In this document: positions 26,044 through 33,911 of the stretch, one piece after another | Numbering within the stretch: the stretch's first letter is position 1 | Layout: every line of letters starts with the position of its first letter | Position numbers and translations under genes: made by a program | The notes under the pieces: generated by a model | What the model was told of the DNA's origin: nothing | Databases searched by the model: none | What the model saw: the letters and a program-made list of their open reading frames with translations, nothing else | Source: an uncultured Eubacteriales bacterium | Lineage (GTDB): Bacteria > Bacillota > Clostridia > Oscillospirales > CAG-272 | Length of the DNA stretch: 64,000 nucleotides | Reading direction: 5' to 3' | Assembly (NCBI GenBank): GCA_934447715.1 | Contig: CAKSER010000003.1 | Coordinates: 1-64,000 of the forward strand

Positions 26044-26430
26044 ATGGCAAACTACAGAAAAGGACGCGTTGATGAGCAGTTGCGCTGCGAGCTGTCCGAA
26101 ATTATAAGAGAAATCAAGGACCCACGGGTCGCTACGGCATTCCTTTCGGTAATGAACGTCGACTGCACACCGGATCTCAAATTCGCAAAGGTGTATGTCT
26201 CGGTAATGAAGGAAAGAAGAGCCGGGGACGCGATCAAGGGCCTTACCAATGCGCACGGGTATATAAGAACCCAGATTGCAAAGAGGATGAACCTCAGGAT
26301 CACCCCGGAGTTCAAGTTTATTCAGGATGAGTCTGCAAAGACCGGACAGAGGATAAACGATCTTTTAAAGCAGGTCGAGGGAGAGCTTTCGTGCGACCTG
26401 CCGGAGGCGGACGATGACGGCATTCAGTGA
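26044..26430 (+). CDS. rbfA: 30S ribosome-binding factor RbfA
   Basis: 128 residues, normal length. RbfA is a KH-like factor that helps mature the 16S 5' end and the 30S subunit, notably in the cold. Motifs are the start YRKGRVDEQLRCELSEIIREIKDPR, CTPDLKFAKVYVSVM, and LRITPEFKFIQDESAKTGQRINDLL. Its 3' end overlaps the nrnA start by 17 bases, so the two are coupled, as in other Firmicutes. Confidence 0.95.
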   Translation: MANYRKGRVDEQLRCELSEIIREIKDPRVATAFLSVMNVDCTPDLKFAKVYVSVMKERRAGDAIKGLTNAHGYIRTQIAKRMNLRITPEFKFIQDESAKTGQRINDLLKQVEGELSCDLPEADDDGIQ

Positions 26431-27454
26431 CGCGGTATGCACAGCCGAAAGCATAACCGGGAAAAGAATCACCGAAGAAGCGGCAGCAGAGCTGATCTGC
26501 AAAATGAAGGGGAAAAGGGTTCTGATCCTTTCGCACCGCCATCCGGACGGGGATACTCTCGGCTGTGCGCTTGCACTCAAGCAGATTCTAAAGGGGCTCG
26601 GCGCAGAAGCCGATATTGCCTGTGCAGATCCTGCGCCGTCAAACTGCAGATTCCTTTTTGATGGCCGAAACGGGGCCGTAGCAGAGCCTGCTCCGCTTCT
26701 AAATCCATCGCCCGACGGCTACGATAAGATCGTTTCGGTCGATACGGCAAGTACAAAGCAGCTCGGAAGCCTTTCCTTCCTTTCCGATCTGGTGTGCCTC
26801 AAGATCGATCACCACGCGGTAGGCGAGGACTACGCAAAGGAAAATCTTGTCGACCCGGACGCTGCGGCATGCGCCGAGATAATCATGCGGATTGCAAAAA
26901 TCATCGGTACTCCGCTTAAGGACATCATGACGCCGCTCTATGCGGGAATCTCATCCGACACCGGAGGCTTTAAATACTCGAACACCACCTCAAAAACCCT
27001 GCGGTTCGCGGCAGAGCTTATGGACGAGGGGGTTGACTGCGGATATATAAACCATATGCTGTTTGACAACCACACAATGTCGGAAATACGGGCAATCCGC
27101 ACCGCCTACGAAAATCTCGAGCTTTTCGAAAACGGCAAGGTCGCGCTGATTACCGTTACAAACGAGAAAAAGAAGGAAAACGGCCTTAGCGACTCGGATC
27201 TCGGGGTTTTAAGCTCGCTTTCGCGCGACATTGAGGGTGTTCTGCTCGGAATCGTCCTAAAGCAGGACGCATCAGACGAAAAAAAGTACCGCATCTCGAT
27301 GAGAAGCAGCGAGCCTGTCGATGTGGCAGAAATCTGCAGTAAGCTAAACGGCGGCGGCCATGTCCGCGCGGCGGGAGGAGAGATTATTGCAGACAGCGTC
27401 AAAGAAGCGGTCAATACGGTTCTTTGCACCGTAAAGGAATCGGTTAAATTCTGA
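26414..27454 (+). CDS. nrnA: DHH/DHHA1 phosphoesterase NrnA (nanoRNase/pAp phosphatase)
   Basis: 346 residues. NrnA degrades 2-5-nt RNAs and dephosphorylates pAp. The DHH domain shows SHRHPDGDTLGCALAL, VSVDTA and KIDHHAVGEDYAKENLVDPDAAACAEI. The DHHA1 domain shows LNGGGHVRAAGGEI. The start at 26414 follows GGAGGCGG inside rbfA; an internal Met at MKGKRVLIL is an alternative, but the coupled start has the better ribosome site. An AT-rich 200-bp region then leads to a separate strong promoter. Confidence 0.93.
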   Translation: MTAFSDAVCTAESITGKRITEEAAAELICKMKGKRVLILSHRHPDGDTLGCALALKQILKGLGAEADIACADPAPSNCRFLFDGRNGAVAEPAPLLNPSPDGYDKIVSVDTASTKQLGSLSFLSDLVCLKIDHHAVGEDYAKENLVDPDAAACAEIIMRIAKIIGTPLKDIMTPLYAGISSDTGGFKYSNTTSKTLRFAAELMDEGVDCGYINHMLFDNHTMSEIRAIRTAYENLELFENGKVALITVTNEKKKENGLSDSDLGVLSSLSRDIEGVLLGIVLKQDASDEKKYRISMRSSEPVDVAEICSKLNGGGHVRAAGGEIIADSVKEAVNTVLCTVKESVKF

Positions 27455-27584
27455 AATTGAGCAAGGGTCGAAAAAACGAAAAACAGAAAAAAACGATAAG
27501 TTCTTAAAAATCTCCAAAAAAAGAGAAAATACCGAAAAACAATTTGAAAATCCCGTAAAAAATCAAAAAAATTAAAATAGGTGA

Positions 27585-27613
27585 TTGATTTTAAAGAGAA
27601 TAACGGGTATAAT
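27585..27613 (+). promoter_or_regulatory. Sigma-A promoter of the NifU-like/GGGtGRT pair
   Basis: TTGATT (27585-27590), 17 bases, perfect TATAAT (27608-27613), in a very AT-rich leader about 60 bp before the start. AAAGGAG precedes the ATG. This fits high expression. Confidence 0.85.
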
Positions 27614-27671
27614 TATTCAGATAAAAGATAAAAAAGCTTTATAAAAAATCTTTTCATAAAGGAGACCAATT

Positions 27672-28388
27672 ATGGCAAAAGAATTTTCCTGTGAATACGC
27701 CATGACCTCTGAGGTTCAGGGCATGAGCCATGTCACAAAGGGTTGCGATCACGGTCCCGCTCCGATTCCGGAGGAGGGAAAATGGATCCAGTCTAAGCAG
27801 ATTACAGACGTTTCCGGTTATACGCACGGAGTAGGCTGGTGCGCACCTCAGCAGGGAGCCTGCAAGCTTTCGCTGAACGTAAAGGACGGAGTAATCCAGG
27901 AAGCTCTGGTAGAGACTGTCGGATGTTCCGGAATGACACACTCCGCTGCAATGGCAGCCGAGATCCTTCCCGGCAAGACCATTCTCGAGGCTCTTAACAC
28001 AGACCTTGTCTGCGATGCAATCAACACCGCAATGCGCGAGCTGTTTTTGCAGATAGTATACGGAAGAACACAGTCTGCCTTCTCTGAGGGAGGACTTCTT
28101 ATCGGAGCCGGCATGGAGGACCTCGGAAAGGGCGCACGCTCGATGGTCGGAACAATGTACGGAACAACCGCTAAGGGCGTAAGATACCTTGAGATGACAG
28201 AGGGCTACTGCACAAGAATGGCTCTCGATGAAAACGATGAGGTTATCGGCTATGAATTTGTTTCGCTCGGAAAGATGACCGACTTTATCAAGAAGGGCAT
28301 GGAGCCGAACGAGGCATATGAGAAATCCAAGGGCACATACGGACGCTTCAATGAGGCTGTCAAGTATATCGACCCGAGAAAGGAATAA
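27672..28388 (+). CDS. NifU/IscU-like iron-sulfur scaffold-type protein
   Basis: 238 residues. The middle resembles the IscU/NifU N-terminal fold: GWCAPQQGACKLSLNVKDGVIQEA, then VGCSGMTHSAAMAAEILPGKTILEAL, then LVCDAINTAM. Seven cysteines (positions about 7, 22, 54, 61, 84, 112, 175) include three in the places where scaffold proteins ligate Fe-S. In Clostridia such proteins are found paired with GGGtGRT proteins, as here (15 bp gap with GGAGGA). The exact function of the pair is not established. Codon use (ACA, AAG, GGA) is strongly biased like gap at 57461, suggesting high expression. Confidence 0.8.
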   Translation: MAKEFSCEYAMTSEVQGMSHVTKGCDHGPAPIPEEGKWIQSKQITDVSGYTHGVGWCAPQQGACKLSLNVKDGVIQEALVETVGCSGMTHSAAMAAEILPGKTILEALNTDLVCDAINTAMRELFLQIVYGRTQSAFSEGGLLIGAGMEDLGKGARSMVGTMYGTTAKGVRYLEMTEGYCTRMALDENDEVIGYEFVSLGKMTDFIKKGMEPNEAYEKSKGTYGRFNEAVKYIDPRKE

Positions 28389-28403
28389 GGAGGATAGCGT
28401 ATA

Positions 28404-29420
28404 ATGGCACAGTTTGAAGGATTTGAAAGACGCGAGGCGAAGATCCTCGGCGTTCTTAAGGAATACGGAATTTCCTCTATCGACGAATGTAAGGACATCT
28501 GCTCCAAGGCAGGAATCGATCCCTATACAATTACACAGGAAACACAGCCTATCTGCTTTGAAAACGCAAAGTGGGCTTATACCGTCGGAGCTGCAATCGC
28601 ACTGAAGGCTGCAGAGAAGACAGGAGATAAGAGCGCGGCAACAGCAGCAGCAAATATCGGAGTAGGACTTCAGTCGTTCTGCGTTCCGGGCTCTGTTGCA
28701 GAGAACAGAAAGGTCGGACTCGGCCACGGCAATCTCGGAAAGATGCTTCTGTCGGAGGAGACAGAGTGCTTCTGCTTCCTTGCAGGTCATGAGTCGTTTG
28801 CTGCGGCAGAGGGAGCAATCAAGATTGCCCTCAACGCAAACAAGGTAAGAACAAAGCCGCTCAGAGTTATTCTGAACGGACTCGGAAAGGACGCTGCATA
28901 TATCATTTCGAGAATCAACGGATTTACCTACTGCAGAACAGAGTTCGATCCGTATTCCGAGACTGTAAAGGTAACAGAGGAGAAGGCATTCTCCAAGGGA
29001 CCGAGAGCGGCAGTCAAGTGCTACGGTGCGGATAACGTTCCGGAGGGCGTTGCTATAATGAAGCTCGAGAATGTCGGAGTATCTATCACCGGAAACTCGA
29101 CAAACCCGACAAGATTCCAGCACCCGGTTGCGGGAACATATAAGAAATGGTGCGTAGAAAACGGAGTTAAGTACTTCTCTGTTGCATCCGGCGGCGGAAC
29201 GGGAAGAACACTTCACCCGGACAACATGGGTGCAGGTCCGTCCTCCTACGGTATGACAGATACAATGGGAAGAATGCATTCCGACGCACAGTTTGCAGGC
29301 TCCTCCTCGGTTCCGGCACACGTTGAGATGATGGGACTTATCGGAATGGGCAACAACCCGATGGTAGGTGCTACCGTTGCGGTTGCCGTTGCTGTTGAGG
29401 AAGCGCTTAAGAACGCGTAA
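28404..29420 (+). CDS. GGGtGRT family protein
   Basis: 338 residues. Named for its motif, seen as VASGGGTGRTLHPDNMGAG near residue 262, followed by AGSSSVPAHVEMMGLIGMGNNPMVGATVAVAVAVEEAL. Conserved Cys and His residues in the N-terminal half (CKDICSKAG, PICFENAKW, SFCVPG, ECFCFLAGHESF) hint at a metal or cofactor role, but the function is unknown. It follows the NifU-like gene by 15 bp under the same promoter. Codon bias marks it as highly expressed. Confidence 0.85.
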   Translation: MAQFEGFERREAKILGVLKEYGISSIDECKDICSKAGIDPYTITQETQPICFENAKWAYTVGAAIALKAAEKTGDKSAATAAANIGVGLQSFCVPGSVAENRKVGLGHGNLGKMLLSEETECFCFLAGHESFAAAEGAIKIALNANKVRTKPLRVILNGLGKDAAYIISRINGFTYCRTEFDPYSETVKVTEEKAFSKGPRAAVKCYGADNVPEGVAIMKLENVGVSITGNSTNPTRFQHPVAGTYKKWCVENGVKYFSVASGGGTGRTLHPDNMGAGPSSYGMTDTMGRMHSDAQFAGSSSVPAHVEMMGLIGMGNNPMVGATVAVAVAVEEALKNA

Positions 29421-29827
29421 ATAAAGGCTTTCAGACTTTTTAAGGCTTAAGGCTTTTCGGGCTTTTTATAAGGCCTCGAGTCGTCCGGCTCTGTCCGGCG
29501 AAGGTGCCGTAGAAGCGGCGCTGCCTGCCGTTTGCCCCCGAGAAAAACGGGCGATAGGCGAAATTGGGCAAAAGAGGGCGGAAGCAGCCGAAAAAGAGCT
29601 TAAATAAAAAGATCAGGAGCAGGATTTATTTCCTGCTCCTTTTTTGTTTGCAGGTTTTTCTGCCTGCTCTCCGTATTTTTGCCTTCTTCATTCTGCCTTG
29701 CTGTTTATCCTGCCGGCGGCACACATCGGTTTTGATCGGTCGTGCTGTTAACCTGTCATCATTTATTAATGCAGCCGAAATGTCCGGAGCGGCCGGCGCA
29801 TATCGGCTGTCGGCACATGCCGGCTTG
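29421..29827. other. Convergent intergenic region
   Basis: About 400 bp between the GGGtGRT gene and the convergent dehydratase. The only clear element is the terminator at 29615-29646. The rest has GC-rich remnants (TGTCCGGCGAAGGTGCCG) and no credible gene. Confidence 0.6.
29615..29646 (+). terminator. Bidirectional terminator after the GGGtGRT gene
   Basis: AGGAGCAGGA, loop TTTATT, TCCTGCTCCT: a perfect 10-bp stem followed by T6. On the minus strand it is followed by a looser T-rich stretch, so it may also serve the convergent dehydratase gene. Confidence 0.9.
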
Positions 29828-31729
29828 TCAGCACGCATCGGTGCTTTCGCCGCCGCGGTTGTCCTTCGGGGTGTAGTTCGGAACAATTGCCTTTACCGCC
29901 GACCGGATGTCGCAGGAATCGTCCGCCATCAGCTCGTGAAGCTTCTTTAGGCTTTCAAGAAGCTTGTTTTCGTCAAATACAATCGGATGGCCGATGAAGA
30001 TCATCTTGTTCGGAGTCTCGGTAATGCCCTCCTCCGAGATCAGAAGCTCCTCATAAAGCTTTTCTCCGGGGCGCAGACCGACAAACTCGATCTTGATGTC
30101 CTTGTACGGCTCATAGCCGGATAGGCGGATCATCTTTTCCGCCATGTCAAGTATCCTTACCGGCTTGCCCATGTCCAAAATGAATATCTCTCCGCCGCCT
30201 GCAAATACTCCTGCCTGCAATACAAGCAGAACCGCCTCGGGGATCGTCATGAAGTATCTTATAATATCAGGGTGTGTGACGGTGACAGGACCGCCTGCAT
30301 CGATCTGCTTCTGGAAGATCGGTACAACGCTTCCGTTAGAACCGAGCACGTTTCCGAATCTGACCGCAACAAAGGCGGTTTTCGACCTCTTGTCGAACGA
30401 CTGAATGATCATCTCGCAGATGCGCTTGCTTGCTCCCATAATGTTTGTGGGATTGACCGCCTTGTCGGTTGAAATCAGGACAAATCTGCTTACGCCGTAC
30501 TTGTCGGCAGCCTTTGCGGTGTTGTATGTACCGAAGACGTTGTTCTTGATCGACTCGTTCGGGCTGTCCTCCATGAGCGGAACATGCTTGTGAGCGGCGG
30601 CATGATATACGATATCCGGGCGGAAGCGGTCAAAGACCTGATCAAGCCTTTTTTCGTCCCTCACCGACCCGATGATGACATCGAGCGGCTGATCGGGGAA
30701 CCTTTTCTTCAGCTCGTTTTGGATTTCATATGCGTTGTTTTCGTATATGTCGAATATAATCAGCCTTTTCGGCTTGAACTCGCACAGCTGTCTGCAAAGC
30801 TCGCTTCCGATCGATCCGCCGCCTCCGGTTACAAGAACGGTTTTGCCGAAAACGAAGTCGCGTATGCTGCTCATGTCCGCGGTGATCGGATCTCTGCCGA
30901 GCAGGTCGTTTATGTGAACCTTGCGGATTTTTGAGACATCTGCGGAAAACGATCCGTTTGCAAGATACAGCATCGGGAGGATCTTTAGTGTTTTTCCTGT
31001 CGAGGAGCAGATGTTGAGGATTTCGGCTTTTCTGTCCTTCGGGCAGGACGGAATTGCAAAGATTATCGTCTCGATATTGTATTTTTCAACATTTTCCTTA
31101 ATCGAATCGCTGTCGCCGACAACCGGCACGCCGTAAATAAGTCTGCCTCTTTTCTCCGGGCTGTCGTCGATTACACAGACGACGTTGTGATCGGGGAGCG
31201 CCGGGTTGTTTTTCAGGTCGCGTATTATCATGTAGGCGGCGTTTCCGCCTCCGATGATCATTACCGGATTCTTTCCGTTTGCGCGGTGCTCGCTTTGCAT
31301 ACTCCTCTCGTCACTTTGATGCTCTCTTGACCAGAGACGTATAATGAACCGCACCTCCATTATAAGGCATTCCGAGATAAAGAGTCCGCCGATATATGTA
31401 ACAATCCTCCGGAACTGATATCCGATTGCCTCGTGAGCGGCAAAGAACAAAAGCCACGAGAAGGCGTTTAATGCAAGATGCTTTAACACATCCTTGATTC
31501 CGGCATACTGCCAGAGGACACGGTGCATCTGACCGCAGTAGTATATTACCGTGTAGATTAAAACGATGATCGCAATTCCGAAGAGGATTTTGCTTGTATA
31601 TCCCGAAATGTCGCCCGGCTGGCGCAGATCGAACAGATATACCGACAGAATAACCGATGCGGCAAGCACAATGGCATCTACCAGCATCAAAATTATAACG
31701 TCCAGAAGAAACGACCGCTTTTTGTTCAC
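29828..31729 (-). CDS. Membrane nucleotide-sugar 4,6-dehydratase/epimerase (CapD/PglF/FlaA1 family)
   Basis: 633 residues, typical of the long membrane form. About four N-terminal helices (residues 8-125) are followed by a CoA-binding-like Rossmann domain (IGGGNAAYMIIRDL). The extended SDR domain has VTGGGGSIGSELCRQL, the AAAHKHVPLMEDSP loop and STDKAVNPTNIMGASKR. Members convert UDP-GlcNAc-type sugars to 4-keto-6-deoxy intermediates for surface polysaccharides or glycans. GTG start at 31729, after AAGGGACG. It stands alone with its own consensus promoter; no other glycan genes are adjacent. Confidence 0.92.
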   Translation of the reverse strand: MNKKRSFLLDVIILMLVDAIVLAASVILSVYLFDLRQPGDISGYTSKILFGIAIIVLIYTVIYYCGQMHRVLWQYAGIKDVLKHLALNAFSWLLFFAAHEAIGYQFRRIVTYIGGLFISECLIMEVRFIIRLWSREHQSDERSMQSEHRANGKNPVMIIGGGNAAYMIIRDLKNNPALPDHNVVCVIDDSPEKRGRLIYGVPVVGDSDSIKENVEKYNIETIIFAIPSCPKDRKAEILNICSSTGKTLKILPMLYLANGSFSADVSKIRKVHINDLLGRDPITADMSSIRDFVFGKTVLVTGGGGSIGSELCRQLCEFKPKRLIIFDIYENNAYEIQNELKKRFPDQPLDVIIGSVRDEKRLDQVFDRFRPDIVYHAAAHKHVPLMEDSPNESIKNNVFGTYNTAKAADKYGVSRFVLISTDKAVNPTNIMGASKRICEMIIQSFDKRSKTAFVAVRFGNVLGSNGSVVPIFQKQIDAGGPVTVTHPDIIRYFMTIPEAVLLVLQAGVFAGGGEIFILDMGKPVRILDMAEKMIRLSGYEPYKDIKIEFVGLRPGEKLYEELLISEEGITETPNKMIFIGHPIVFDENKLLESLKKLHELMADDSCDIRSAVKAIVPNYTPKDNRGGESTDAC

Positions 31730-31851
31730 TTTTAATCACGTCCCTTGAGGCATACACCGGGCTTCAAAGCCGGGCATGGTATGCCGAAATTAAATTAAAA
31801 TGTCAGATAGGATTTTGCTGATGTTTTGCGTGGTTTTTATGACACTTATAT

Positions 31852-31880
31852 ATTGTATCATTCATAAAATATTTTGTCAA
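31852..31880 (-). promoter_or_regulatory. Sigma-A promoter of the dehydratase gene
   Basis: On the minus strand, TTGACA (31875-31880), 17 bases, TACAAT (31852-31857), about 125 bp upstream of the GTG start. Confidence 0.82.
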
Positions 31881-32026
31881 TAAAATGCACGGCAATAATT
31901 AAAGCTGCCGATTTATTTTGCAGCCTTGTACAGAACGGGGCAAAAAACGAAAAAACCGGCTGTACGCAAAAGAAAAAACCGCTGCCTCTGCATTGTAAAA
32001 ATTATATAAAAAAAACAAAAATTCTC

Positions 32027-32055
32027 TTTACCATTAATTTAAAATATGCTATAAT
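32027..32055 (+). promoter_or_regulatory. Promoter overlapping the 45-bp palindrome
   Basis: TTTACC (32027-32032), 17 bases, perfect TATAAT (32050-32055). The palindrome begins at 32053, so the -10 and the expected start near 32062 lie on or inside its left arm. Confidence 0.7.
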
Positions 32056-32097
32056 ATCCACACTAAAACTTGCTCAGCAAGTTTTAGTGTGGATATT
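32053..32097. repeat. 45-bp perfect palindrome (22-bp arms)
   Basis: The left arm starts AATATCCACACTAAAACT and the right arm ends AGTTTTAGTGTGGATATT, around a single central C at 32075. A degenerate second copy follows: AATATCC at 32176-32182 and GGATATT at 32214-32220. It could be an operator, an RNA hairpin or a mobile-element end; no transposase is nearby. Confidence 0.93.
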
Positions 32098-32232
32098 GCA
32101 ACAACAAAAGCAAAATTCCCTTGGAATTTTGGTCGGCTTCGCCGCCTCGGCGTTTTCACGCCGCTTTTGTGTTTAAATATCCGCGCAAAAGATTGCAGAG
32201 CGAGCATTAGAGTGGATATTGCAACAACAAAA
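32090..32232. repeat. Direct repeat flanking the palindrome copies
   Basis: The 20-mer TGGATATTGCAACAACAAAA occurs at 32090-32109 and again at 32213-32232, 123 bp apart, each followed by (A/G)CAAAATT. A 16-base match, GGATATTGCAACAAAA, recurs at 57291-57306 upstream of gap. Confidence 0.85.
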
Positions 32233-32287
32233 ACAAAATTTCTCCGGCAGCTTATCTTACTTATCTTATTATCGGGGAGGCGATCTT

Positions 32288-32617
32288 ACGGAAAGCAAGC
32301 AATTTTTAAAAAACGATTCCGGATTTGTCTGCAAAAACTGTAACAAGCAGGTTTTGCCTCTCGGATATACCTCAAGAAATCACTGCCCGTTCTGCCTTTA
32401 TTCGCTTCACCTCGACATCAACCCCGGCGACAGAAAAAGCGAGTGCGGCGGTCTTATGGAGCCGGTCTCCGCTCTGCCGGATCCGAAAAAGGGCTATATC
32501 ATCATTCACAGATGCAAAAAGTGCGGCGAGCTGCACAGAAATAAGGCGGCTCACGAGGCAAAGGTTCAGCCGGACAACCTGAGGCTGATCATCAGCCTTA
32601 CATCAAAGCAGATATAG
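32288..32617 (+). CDS. RNHCP-domain zinc-ribbon protein with probable ACG start
   Basis: About 109 residues beginning (T/M)ESKQFLKNDSGFVCKNC. The RNHCP motif is seen as SRNHCPFCLYSLHLD, with zinc-ribbon pairs CKNC, CPFC and CKKC and a PGDR motif. Family function is unknown. No ATG, GTG or TTG lies at the expected place. GGGGAGG at 32274-32280 sits 7 bases before an in-frame ACG at 32288, exactly where the family normally begins. The only in-frame standard alternative is a TTG at 32219 inside the repeat, without a ribosome site. Either ACG is used, or an ATG was mutated or miscalled. Confidence 0.78.
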   Translation, partial: TESKQFLKNDSGFVCKNCNKQVLPLGYTSRNHCPFCLYSLHLDINPGDRKSECGGLMEPVSALPDPKKGYIIIHRCKKCGELHRNKAAHEAKVQPDNLRLIISLTSKQI

Positions 32618-32700
32618 TCTCGGCCTAAAAACAAATATTAACCGAATTATATAAAAAACAAATAAATACAAATGGTAACATTAGAAAGGACGATTTGATC

Positions 32701-33786
32701 ATGAAAAAGAACAGTGTAAGGATCGGCATCATCGGATGCGGTTGGGCAACCAACATAAAACACATTCCGTCTCTGAACAAAATCCCGGAGGCAGAGGTCG
32801 TTGCGCTTTGCGATCATAATCTGAAAAAGGCCGAGGATACCGCAAAGAAGTATTGCGGCGAGGTCAAGCTCTATACGGATTATCATGAGATGCTTAAGGA
32901 TGAGACGATCGATGCAATCCATGTCTGCACCCAGAACAAATATCACTGCAAGATCACCTGCGATGCATTGAATGCGGGAAAGCATGTCCTCTGCGAAAAG
33001 CCGATGGCAATTACCGATGAGGAAGCAGAGCTCATGGTGAAAACCGCAGAAAAAACCGGCAAAAAGCTTACGGTCGGCTATCAGTCGCGCTTTTCTAACG
33101 AAGCTATCTATTTAAAAAACGAGGCGGACAAGGGCACCTTCGGCGAAATCTACTATGCAAGAGCGATTGCGCTCAGAAGAAAGGCAGTTCCGACATGGGG
33201 CGACTTTCTTGACAAGCAGATTCAGGGAGGCGGACCGATTATCGATATCGGAAGCCATTCTCTCGACCTTGCGCTCTGGATAATGAATAATTACGAGCCG
33301 GATTTCTGCGTCGGAACGACCTATCGCAAGCTGATTTCGGACGGAGGCGTCGGAAACGCATTCGGCTCATGGGATCCGAAGAAATTCACCTCCGAGGATT
33401 CGGGCTTCGGCTTTGTCAAGATGAAGAACGGAGCGACGATCAGCGTCGAGGCATCCTGGGCGCTCAATATTCTCGATCCGAAGGAATCCTGCGTTCAGAT
33501 CTGCGGCACCGAGGCAGGCGCGGATACTCTGATAAACGGCGCGAGAATCAACGGAATAAGAGACGGAAAGCTGTTTTCGCAGATTCCGGACTTCCGCAAC
33601 ATCGGCGCATCGCTTTATCGTGACGAGCATATGTCGTCTCCGGTCGAAAGAGAGGCACACTCCTGGATCTTCTCGATCCTTGAGGACACCGACCCGGTTG
33701 TAAAGCCGGCAGAGGCGGCTGTGGTAACAAAGGTTCTTGACGGAATATATAAATCCGCCGAATCCGGAACGATCTATAAGTTCTGA
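32701..33786 (+). CDS. Gfo/Idh/MocA-family sugar oxidoreductase
   Basis: About 361 residues from MKKNSVRIGIIGCGWATN. The ATG at 32701 follows GAAAGGACG; an in-frame TTG lies 6 bases upstream. The Rossmann motif GIIGCGWA, CEKPMA (the family EKP motif) and GGGPIIDIGSHSLDLALWIM with the catalytic-region His are seen. Members are NAD(P)-dependent dehydrogenases of sugars or inositols. The sugar-phosphate isomerase 125 bp downstream suggests a shared sugar pathway; the substrate cannot be read from sequence. Confidence 0.9.
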   Translation: MKKNSVRIGIIGCGWATNIKHIPSLNKIPEAEVVALCDHNLKKAEDTAKKYCGEVKLYTDYHEMLKDETIDAIHVCTQNKYHCKITCDALNAGKHVLCEKPMAITDEEAELMVKTAEKTGKKLTVGYQSRFSNEAIYLKNEADKGTFGEIYYARAIALRRKAVPTWGDFLDKQIQGGGPIIDIGSHSLDLALWIMNNYEPDFCVGTTYRKLISDGGVGNAFGSWDPKKFTSEDSGFGFVKMKNGATISVEASWALNILDPKESCVQICGTEAGADTLINGARINGIRDGKLFSQIPDFRNIGASLYRDEHMSSPVEREAHSWIFSILEDTDPVVKPAEAAVVTKVLDGIYKSAESGTIYKF

Positions 33787-33877
33787 AAAACCGGTTAAGC
33801 AGCGAATACGTTAAAAAATGCGGTAAAAGCCGCAGATATCATAAAAACAGAAAAATAACAAAATCATCAGAAAGGAA

Positions 33878-33901
33878 GCCTTTTTAGCTTTTTAAAAAGG
33901 C
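33878..33901 (+). promoter_or_regulatory. Leader hairpin before the isomerase start
   Basis: GCCTTTTT, loop of 8, AAAAAGGC: an 8-bp stem 10 bases before the ATG. A good AAAGGAAG sits on its upstream side. If the hairpin forms, this site is brought near the ATG; otherwise only the weak GAAAGAAG remains. Confidence 0.4.
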
Positions 33902-33911
33902 GAAAGAAGAA

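Noticed and set aside
27654..29321. A 555-codon open frame on the minus strand across the NifU-like and GGGtGRT genes
   Set aside because: It is antisense to two clearly recognised plus-strand genes, reads as Cys/Ser/Leu-rich nonsense, and follows from their strong codon bias.
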